From Epiperipatus broadwayi (taxonomy: Eukaryota; Onychophora; Udeonychophora; Euonychophora; Peripatidae), in contig JAQFVV010000036.1 in assembly GCA_028023455.1 (NCBI GenBank), positions 5,449,576 through 5,513,575 of the forward strand: a stretch of DNA of 64,000 bases. Direction: 5' to 3'. Shown piece by piece: positions 56,909 to 64,000 of the stretch (its first letter is position 1; every line of letters begins with the position of its first letter). Made by a program: the position numbers and the translations under genes. The notes under the pieces were generated by a model. It saw only the letters and a list, made by a program, of their open reading frames with translations. It was not told the DNA's origin and did not search any database.

Positions 56909-58964
56909 TGTAATGGTATACATATATGCTGTTACATCACTGTCAAATAATAAAAGAAATATTGATAAATAAAATTTTTAAATAGAAATTACAAAAATTA
57001 ATAAATTTATTTAAATTAATATATAATAATTGCACAGATGGCAAACTATTAAATAATTACTTAAAAGAAATTTACAGCAATCTAAAGATAAGATTACATT
57101 AAAGGAATGTAAAAAAAAAATCGAATTATTTTCTGTTAACTGTTATTTTTAGTCAAGCATTGGTGGTCGAGAGGTCAGCAATATCTGCTTTACAAGCAGT
57201 TGTTCTGGGTTAGCGGGTTCACTTTCTGGCTGATGCTATGACACATAAGAAAAAAAATGTTATTTTTAAATCTTGGTAGAATGGAAATGATTTTTTTATT
57301 TTGAAATGATATAAGAGCACCAGGTTCTTAAGGGCATTTAATTGATCAGTCAGATAAAAGATCAATTAAAAAATTTCTAGTAATAAAATGTGATATTCCC
57401 ACTCAAAAGAGAACTGTCCAATAAACAATGTGAATGAACACATGGTCCACAAAGAAAATCATCATCACCAATATGATCAGTGTGAAGCCAGGCAAGATTG
57501 CTCCTGGAATTTGATGATAAGGAATTCAAAACGATATAAAAGAGAAAAAAACTTTGATTGAGTGTTAGAAGAAAACTTTGACTGAGTGTTATTTTGTGCA
57601 TTTGTACTTTTATATTGCTCTTGTTGATTACATAATTTAAGCATATTTATGTGTATTGTGGATCTCAATAATATAAGGGTCACACAATAAATTAGTTTTG
57701 TGGATTTGCAACAGCTGAGATGACCTCCAGAGTGATGGTTCCCAAAAAGCAGCAAATGATGGACTGGTCTTCCTGCAAACAATATTAATATTAAATGGAC
57801 TTTGATTGGAGTTATGGAACACATTATGGACCACCAAGATGGACTTCAAATAAACCTACAGTTATGGAAAGTATGAACTTTAATAATCTAAAATAAGAAC
57901 TTTTCTAATGCTTAAACCTAAACAGTACTTAATCCATAAAGTCTATTATTTGATTAAGCAGAAATTTAAATTATTTGTTATATTTTTCTTTTAATACATT
58001 TGCTATTATTATTATTATTTCCATTCTTGTAATTACTTTTAAATTAATAATTTAAAAATAAGTCTAAATGGCTGCATAGATTTGTAAGATTATATTAGTT
58101 TAAGTGGGTTAATTTTGGGCTATTTGTTTTGTAGTTGAATTTGTGTTGGTGGAGTGATGTATGGCTGTCTTATGTCAATGTAATCTGGGAAGGTGTATTA
58201 GATTCACATTCCCTTTTGCCACATTTGCATACAGCACATAATACCCAACTGAATGCATGGTCCAAAAGTGCAGCCATCACATTGCTAGTGGTTGTAGATG
58301 TATTTTCTATGCCATTAATCTCCTTATGCTCTGGTTGGAACAGTAAGCTAGCAAAGACTGCCATTCCCCATTTATAGAGCAATTTTTTATATATATTTCC
58401 AAATTATTAGCTCACCATACAGATGTACATTCCTGTACTCAATGATGGTCATTATTTGTTTAATAATATGCTACAGATGCACATTCCTGTCATTATGGTT
58501 TTTTTATGCTAACATCTTCATTTTGCTCTGATCACATCAGTATATTAGTATGCTAGTGTTGATTTGAATGGGAACTTGTAGCCTGGAATTAAAAGAAGCA
58601 AATTAATTATGTGCATAGTCTATGTAGCATATTTATGTTTAGAAAAATATTGAAATGTATCTTTCTGTGCATATACATAAATTAAATATATTTAATCATT
58701 AACTTGGTTTCCAGAATTGTGTTTTAATGTGTGCGTGCATAATAAAAATATTTTAATGAATTTTCACAGTAATTTATTTTTATATGGTTTTATTGATAAT
58801 ATTTTTTTTAAAATCAAGAGTTAGAAAATTTTTAAATAGACAGCATAATATTATAATCTCAGCTCTTCTGAGAATTAGCAACTGGGGTTTTAGGTAACCT
58901 CTCCATATGTATCTGTCTATCTTATAAATTTCCTAGGTTTGAATAACATATTAGCACCCTGGGA
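56909..58964 (+). mobile_element. LTR-like 2-kb element, copy 4
   Basis: It begins TGTAATGGTATAC after 'atat' and follows copy 3 through the TATA region (57535-57544), the 'tggctgcatagatttgtaa' block, 'gatgtacattcctg' and 'ctaggtttgaata', ending near 'caccctggg' before an AT run. The terminal GTTACA is missing. A SINE is nested at 57152-57258. Small frames at 57477-57824 and 58135-58377 are not supported as genes. Confidence 0.65.
57141..57269 (+). mobile_element. tRNA-derived SINE with 11-bp TSD
   Basis: The body is 57152-57258 with A box 'tggtcgagaggtcag', B box 'gggttcactttctgg', core 'ctgatgctatgacaca' and an A tail. 'tgttattttta' flanks it (57141-57151 and 57259-57269). It lies inside LTR-like copy 4, so it is younger than that element. 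Confidence 0.88.
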
Positions 58965-59802
58965 TATATATATAAATTAAATGAAGATTTGCATGGCCAA
59001 TAGATATTATAGATATATTACATGGATTCTTCCATTGTTTGACTCATATATGGCATTATATGAATAAAGAATGTCATTTAAAAAAGTACTGCAAACAACA
59101 TGTGGAAGAAATAAATAAATATCTATTCAATAATTTTTAAAATGTCAGTCAATTTATAAGATATTGAACTATCTTTTTGCATAAAAATTCAAAAACAATT
59201 TGCTATATGTATATTTGAGCTCCAAAGGTAAACTATATTGTAATATAATATTCTATTCAAAACTAATGATTTGATCTGATTTGAGGTCCAGAAAATTTAT
59301 AAAATTCTTCGTGAAATTTGTTTAGTCTCTTTTGTGGATATAAGTAATTATTGCATTAATTTTAGGTATAATAAACATGCTAATGCACTAAGACAGCCTT
59401 TATCATCTCCATATTATGGATACTAATCAGTATATAAAATTTTCTAATACCAGAATCTTAGACAAATATGATATTCAGCATCAAGAAAATAAATCAGAAA
59501 AATTGTCAAAAATTTTTAAAAGATCAAATTTGGTCAACAAATGTGAGAATACATCTACATTATCTTGTTTAAAAAGTGTATTAAATTTCATTATTTAATA
59601 TAACTGTTAATTTTATGTAGATTATTTACTAGCAGTGATCTTCTGTCCTTTTTGTGTTTTTTTTAATATTGAATGGACATTTAATCTTGGATTACGAGTG
59701 GCATGCAATAGTTCCACAACTTAAAATGAAATCCATTACCCAGACAATGTCATATCTAATGTGGTTAAACTCTTAATTCAATAGTTTCTAATAACAACTA
59801 AA
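58965..59802. other. AT-rich stretch without recognised features
   Basis: A 60-codon frame at 59416-59598 is AT-biased and not called. Confidence 0.4.
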
Positions 59803-59815
59803 GACAAATATTATG

Positions 59816-59847
<32 letters not shown>

Positions 59848-59913
59848 CATAATATTTGTCTATTGATCATATATATATCATATATATATATATATATATA
59901 TATATGATCAATA
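59803..59913. repeat. Two adjacent AT palindromes
   Basis: 'gacaaatattatgtta' and its complement bracket an (AT)n core (59803-59860). Immediately after, 'tattgatcat' and 'atgatcaata' bracket another (59861-59913). The second overlaps the left end of the family B pair. Confidence 0.8.
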
Positions 59914-60000
59914 GATGGCATTTTACCAAAACCAATGAAACAACTGTAAATTTGTTTACATAAATGACAAAAGTGTCAGAATTAATTATCTCTTTCATTT

Positions 60001-60064
60001 GCTCACCCTCAGATCAGCTGATTTCAAGCTAATTTTGCTATCATCAGTAAAGGATAAAGTTAGA
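60001..60064 (-). ncRNA. Hammerhead ribozyme motif, family B
   Basis: Minus strand: CTGATGA, stem II AGC-loop-GCT with a T-T mismatch at the base, GAAA, stem III ATC-AGCT-GAT, triplet ATC, inner stem I TCCTTTA with TGAGGG (two G-U). Core bases are complete. Confidence 0.7.
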
Positions 60065-60618
60065 AACTAGATCTAAACACTGACTCCAAGTGTTTATGCA
60101 AAACGTTTCTATCAGTTTGCAAGTGTGAATTTTTCAGACCAGTAAAGTCTTCAAACTCAGCCTAACAAGCCAGATAGCTATATGGGTCTGATCTCAGTTC
60201 ACTTTCACCACATAGTCAAAGTCTCTGCAATATATATCATTGCAAGAAACCTTTAAAGGTACATTTATGAAAAACAAAAACAAGTTATTCATGTAACTTG
60301 CTATCATTTGTTATTTATGATCAATAAATGGTGTTTTACCAAAACCACTGAAACAAGTGTATCATAAATAACAAGTGATAGCAAGTTACGTGAATAACTT
60401 GTTTTTTTGTTTTTCATAAATGTACCTTTAAAGGTTTCTTGCAATGATATATATTGCAGAGGCTTTGACTATGTGGTGAAACTGAACTGAGATAAGACCC
60501 ATATAGCTATCTGGCTTGTTAGGCTGAGTTTGAAGACTTTACCGGTCTGAAAAATTCACGCTTGTAAACTGATAGAAACATTTTGCATAAACACTCGGAG
60601 TCAGTGTTTAGATTTAGT

Positions 60619-60684
60619 TTCTAACTCTATCCTTCACTGATGATATCAAAATTAGCTTAAAATCAGCTGATCTGAGGGTGAGCA
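60619..60684 (+). ncRNA. Hammerhead-like motif, family B, core lesion
   Basis: CTGATGA and stem III ATC-AGCT-GAT are present, with CCTTCA pairing to TGAGGG, but GAAA reads AAAA and stem II has a change (ATC for AGC). Expected inactive. Confidence 0.65.
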
Positions 60685-60826
60685 AATGAAAGAGGTAGTG
60701 AATTCTGACTCTTTTGTCGTTTATGTAAACAAATTTACACTTGTTTTGGTGGTTTTGGTAAAATGCCATCTATTGATCATAAATAACAAGTGATAGCAAG
60801 TTATGTGAATAACTTGTTTTTTTTTG

Positions 60827-60827
<1 letters not shown>

Positions 60828-60886
<59 letters not shown>
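60828..60886. repeat. (TA)n microsatellite
   Basis: About 58 bp of pure TA repeat separate the family B pair from the start of RTE copy 4. Confidence 0.9.
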
Positions 60887-60887
<1 letters not shown>

Positions 60888-60889
<2 letters not shown>

Positions 60890-61212
60890 TGGCTGCAGAA
60901 AGGAGTTTGCTATTAACTGAAAGGAGACCCTTTGATTCCTCTTGGAGGCCTTAAAGGAACCGAGCAGGGCAAATTCCTAATGTCCACTCCATACGTTCTT
61001 GTCGTTGCAGCTGTTATTACTATATGTTTATTCATATAGTATACGAACATGGATGGGCTGCTCACCAACACGCATTAGCCAGCGTGGTGAGTTTATTGGC
61101 TTTTTACCTCTGAGTTTAAGATCAAGAAACACCATGGTCTTTCTTCTCAGTGCCTGATAAGGCAGAATGAATGTTTGTGTAAATGATAAAGATTTTTCCC
61201 AATTATACAATT
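60888..61212 (+). other. RTE 5' UTR
   Basis: It matches, inverted, 27786-28105 and about 47297-47625. The shared 5' end 'ggctgcagaaaggag' lies directly after the TA run. There are no splice or promoter motifs I can name. Confidence 0.75.
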
Positions 61213-64000
61213 ATGACAGACAAAAATAAAGCATGGCCCTTAATCCCAGGAGGCTGTAAAGTCACCAACCCAGGCAGCGGTTGGTGGCCGAAGGCGGAGG
61301 GTGCTAAGAATATCCTGGAGGTGGACCCAGGCTGCCATTTGATGACGACTTTTTATTTAGGTACTTACAACTGCATATCACTTTCAAGTGAAGGAAGATT
61401 GCAAGAATTAGAAGAAGAACTCTCTTATATTAAAAGGGATATTATTGGACTTTGTGAAGTTAGAAGAAAAGGTAAAGAGACAATTGATTTAAAAAGTGGA
61501 CATATGCTCTATTATAAAGGCACAAATATTGGAAATACAAGTGGAGTAGGATTCATTATAAATAAAAAGTGGAAGAACAATATTGTGGAGATTGATGGTG
61601 TATCAGACAGAGTGGCAAGATTAGTTATACAACTTAATAGCAGATATCAAATGCAGATAATTCAGGTTTATGCCCCAACAAGTTCTCACAGTGATGAAGT
61701 AGTAGAAGATTTTTATATGGATGTACAAAAGGCTTTTGATCAGAGTAAACAACATTTTAAAATTGTTATGGGAGATTTTAATGCTAGAATTGGTAAACAA
61801 ATGAAAGATGAAAGTGTTGTAGGTAATTTTGGTTATGGTAATAGAAATGAGAGAGGACATAGACTTGTGGAGTTTGCAGAGAAGGAAAAACTTTATATTA
61901 TGAATTCTTTTTTTGAGAAAAATGTTAGAAGGAAATGGACATGGAAGCATCCAAATGAAGGTACAGCAGAATTGGATTATATTTTGACTAACAGGAAATA
62001 CATATTTCAAGATTGTAATGTTCTTAATAAATTTAACACAGGAAGTGATCATCGATTAGTAAGGGGTAAGATACATGTTAATGTAAAACTAGAGAGACAA
62101 AAATTATTAAGAAAAACTATATTTACAGTTGATATTCCTAATCTTCAGAAACATTCTAATGAATTTAAATTAGAACTTACAAATCGGTTTCAAGTATTAG
62201 TAGATTTTGAACATGATTCAGATTTGAATGAAATTAATATGAAAATAACTGATACACTTTTAAAAACTGCAACAAAGATAGCTGGTAGAAAAAAGCAGCA
62301 ATTGACTAATAAAATTTCTACTGAGACTAGAGAACTTATGAAGAAAAGAAGGAATATGAAGATATGCAAGAATGATGCATTACAAAGAATTGAATATCTC
62401 GAATTTTGTAAAATGGTGCGGAAAAGAGTTGAAAATGATATAAGAAAGTATAACTGTGAACTAGCAAGAAAAGCTGTAGAAGAAAATAAAAGTCTTAAGA
62501 ATGTAAAACAACATTTTGGTATTGGTAGGAAATTTATATCTGCAATACGGAAAAAAGATGGAATTATTACTAAAAAGAGGGATGACATTATGAAATTGGT
62601 AGAAGATTTTTATCAAGAATTATATAGTAATAAAGAACAAGTACCTCCTATATCTATTACATCTTCCGAATTGCCCAGAATTTTAAATGAAGAAGTGAGA
62701 AATGCAATTAAATGTATGAAAAAAGGAAAGGCTCCAGGTAATGATGGAATTATAATTGATATATTAAAAGAAGCAGGTGAAGAAACAGAAAAAATATTAG
62801 CAAAGTTATATACCAAATGTCTAAATGATAAAGATGTACCGGATGATTGGAAGAATGCAGTAATAATATTAATATTTAAAAAAGGTGATAAAGAAGATAT
62901 TAGAAATTACAGACCTATCAGCCTTTTATCAGTTTTATATAAAATTTTTACCAAGATAATTACAACTCGTCTACAGAAAACCTTGGATTTTCACCAACCA
63001 AGAGAACAAGCTGGATTTAAAAGTGGTTTTAGTACAGTAGATCATATTCAAGTATTGAGAGAAGTTATAGAAAGGACAAATGAATATGAGTTGTCATTAT
63101 GTTTTGGATTTGTAGATTATGAAAAGGCATTTGATTCTATAAACATTTCTTCAGTGATTAAAGCATTGGATCATCAAGGTATAGGTCCAGGATATTGTCA
63201 TATTTTAAAGAATATTTATAAAAATGCAACAGCAACAATTAGATTACATAATGATACTGGGAAAGTCAACATTGAGAAAGGTGTAAGACAAGGTGACTCC
63301 ATATCTCCAAAACTTTTGCTGCAAGAAGTATTTTGTGGATTAAAATGGGAAACTAAAGGAGTGAAAGTAAATGGAGATTATTTAAGTCATTTAGATTTCG
63401 CAGATGATGTAGTTGTTTTTGCAAATAATGCTTCCGAGCTGCAGGAAATGTTGCAGGAGTTATCAGATGAAAGTAGGAAAGTAGGACTAAAGATAAATGT
63501 TAAAAAGACTAAAGTAATGTTTAATCGATTTGCTCCAAATATGAAAATAAAGATTGATTATGATGAATTAGAAGAAGTTAAGAGTTACAAATACCTTGGT
63601 CAGATTATTAATACAGATGGAAACATAATAGAGGAAATTAATCATAGAATTAAACTTGGTTGGAGTGCTTTTGGTAGAAATAACTTGATATTAAAAGGAA
63701 ATATGCCTATGTGTTTGAAAAGAAAGGTTTTTAACAAATGTGTTTTACCAGTTCTTACTTATGGATCTGAGACTTGGACACTTAATAGAAGATCAATACA
63801 GAGACTTCAGACCACTCAAAGAAGTATGGAGAGATGTATGTTGGGAGTAACAAGAAGAGATCGAAAACGCAATGTATGGGTAAGAGAACAAACAGGTGTT
63901 ACTGACCTCATTGAAAAAATTAAAAGATTGAAGTGGAGTTGGGCTGGACATATTGCTAGAAGAGATGATAATAGATGGACAATTGAAATTTTAAACTGGA
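61213..64000 (+). CDS. RTE-type endonuclease-reverse transcriptase, open to window end
   Basis: ATG 61213 opens a frame of 929 codons with no stop to the window edge. The APE-type endonuclease has YNC (residues 52-54), E82 in 'GLCEVRRKG', YAPT (153-156), 'MGDFNARIG' (186-194) and 'GSDHRL' (about 276-281). The RT has 'NYRPISLL' (about 565), motif A '[11 protein letters not shown]' (about 632), motif B 'VRQGDSISP' (about 691) and catalytic 'FADD' (about 728). Compared with the 24.8-27.8 kb copy, nine bases are missing in frame just after motif B (its KLFTAVLQEV region is three residues shorter), which may harm RT function. It nicks target DNA and copies element RNA by target-primed reverse transcription. 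It is the most intact gene in the window; the C-terminus lies beyond it. Confidence 0.95.
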   Translation, partial: MTDKNKAWPLIPGGCKVTNPGSGWWPKAEGAKNILEVDPGCHLMTTFYLGTYNCISLSSEGRLQELEEELSYIKRDIIGLCEVRRKGKETIDLKSGHMLYYKGTNIGNTSGVGFIINKKWKNNIVEIDGVSDRVARLVIQLNSRYQMQIIQVYAPTSSHSDEVVEDFYMDVQKAFDQSKQHFKIVMGDFNARIGKQMKDESVVGNFGYGNRNERGHRLVEFAEKEKLYIMNSFFEKNVRRKWTWKHPNEGTAELDYILTNRKYIFQDCNVLNKFNTGSDHRLVRGKIHVNVKLERQKLLRKTIFTVDIPNLQKHSNEFKLELTNRFQVLVDFEHDSDLNEINMKITDTLLKTATKIAGRKKQQLTNKISTETRELMKKRRNMKICKNDALQRIEYLEFCKMVRKRVENDIRKYNCELARKAVEENKSLKNVKQHFGIGRKFISAIRKKDGIITKKRDDIMKLVEDFYQELYSNKEQVPPISITSSELPRILNEEVRNAIKCMKKGKAPGNDGIIIDILKEAGEETEKILAKLYTKCLNDKDVPDDWKNAVIILIFKKGDKEDIRNYRPISLLSVLYKIFTKIITTRLQKTLDFHQPREQAGFKSGFSTVDHIQVLREVIERTNEYELSLCFGFVDYEKAFDSINISSVIKALDHQGIGPGYCHILKNIYKNATATIRLHNDTGKVNIEKGVRQGDSISPKLLLQEVFCGLKWETKGVKVNGDYLSHLDFADDVVVFANNASELQEMLQELSDESRKVGLKINVKKTKVMFNRFAPNMKIKIDYDELEEVKSYKYLGQIINTDGNIIEEINHRIKLGWSAFGRNNLILKGNMPMCLKRKVFNKCVLPVLTYGSETWTLNRRSIQRLQTTQRSMERCMLGVTRRDRKRNVWVREQTGVTDLIEKIKRLKWSWAGHIARRDDNRWTIEILNW

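Larger units (their letters stand above)
59903..60836. repeat. Family B hammerhead pair, head-to-head
   Basis: A minus-oriented unit (59903-60310) and a plus-oriented unit (about 60350-60836) meet near 60325. Both carry the 'atagctatctggcttgtta' block, the TCTAG region and a hammerhead. The plus unit ends with 'gccatctattgatcataaata' and a T-run, as in the Penelope-linked copy at 31.7 kb. Confidence 0.82.

Noticed and set aside
61621-62816. Minus-strand open frames at 61621-62052, 62190-62588 and 62613-62816
   Set aside because: They are antisense shadows of the plus-strand RTE ORF that runs off the window end.

Overview
The window is non-coding eukaryotic DNA, very AT-rich and CpG-poor by eye, and built almost entirely of transposable-element debris. 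No host gene, rRNA, CRISPR array or prokaryotic feature can be supported. Non-LTR retrotransposons, a Penelope-like element, tRNA-derived SINEs and long AT microsatellites point to an animal, probably an invertebrate; I cannot name the species.

Layout. 1-2.6 kb: 3' part of a non-LTR element (RT plus CCHC zinc finger, frameshifted). 3.6-7.5 kb: small repeats, a 400-bp fold-back, and an old ribozyme-bearing repeat. 7.6 kb: a SINE with a perfect 16-bp target-site duplication (TSD). 9.7-12.05 kb: a decayed Gypsy-like gag/protease/integrase relic on the minus strand. 12.1-16.4 kb: tandem/inverted repeats and a 2-kb LTR-like element interrupted by a 1.65-kb hammerhead-ribozyme array. 20.8-23.2 kb: a terminal-inverted-repeat element and more ribozyme repeats. 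24.8-28.1 kb: near-complete RTE-type retrotransposon, frameshifted. 28.7-31.7 kb: LTR-like copy, then a 5'-truncated Penelope-like element (GIY-YIG domain) joined to a ribozyme-bearing repeat. 34.4-36.5 kb: best LTR-like copy, with TATA box and initiator. 36.9-39.7 kb: an ORF1-only 'half-LINE' with TSD. 40.4-41.4 kb: LINE 3' fragment and a SINE. 42.1-43.1 kb: an unidentified ORF with three in-frame stops. 46.4-47.6 kb: RTE endonuclease fragment. 48.6-52.0 kb: a 3.4-kb hammerhead-repeat array with a higher-order period. 52.1-52.7 kb: a twin-primed RTE insertion. 54.9-57.3 kb: three SINEs, the last inside another LTR-like copy. 59.8-60.9 kb: AT palindromes and another ribozyme repeat pair. 60.9-64 kb: an RTE element open to the window edge.

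The most interesting system is a set of three diverged repeat families (A, B, C below) of about 400-460 bp. Each carries a sequence that folds as a hammerhead ribozyme: a CTGANGA box, short stem II, GAAA, very short palindromic stem III, an NTC cleavage triplet, and an interrupted stem I. The three share a common layout, lie in head-to-head fold-back arrays, and family B is physically joined to a Penelope-like ORF. One family-A array has a TSD and so moved as a unit. This resembles ribozymes in Penelope-like terminal repeats and retrozymes. Most individual copies carry core lesions, so activity is inferred for the consensus, not shown for each copy.
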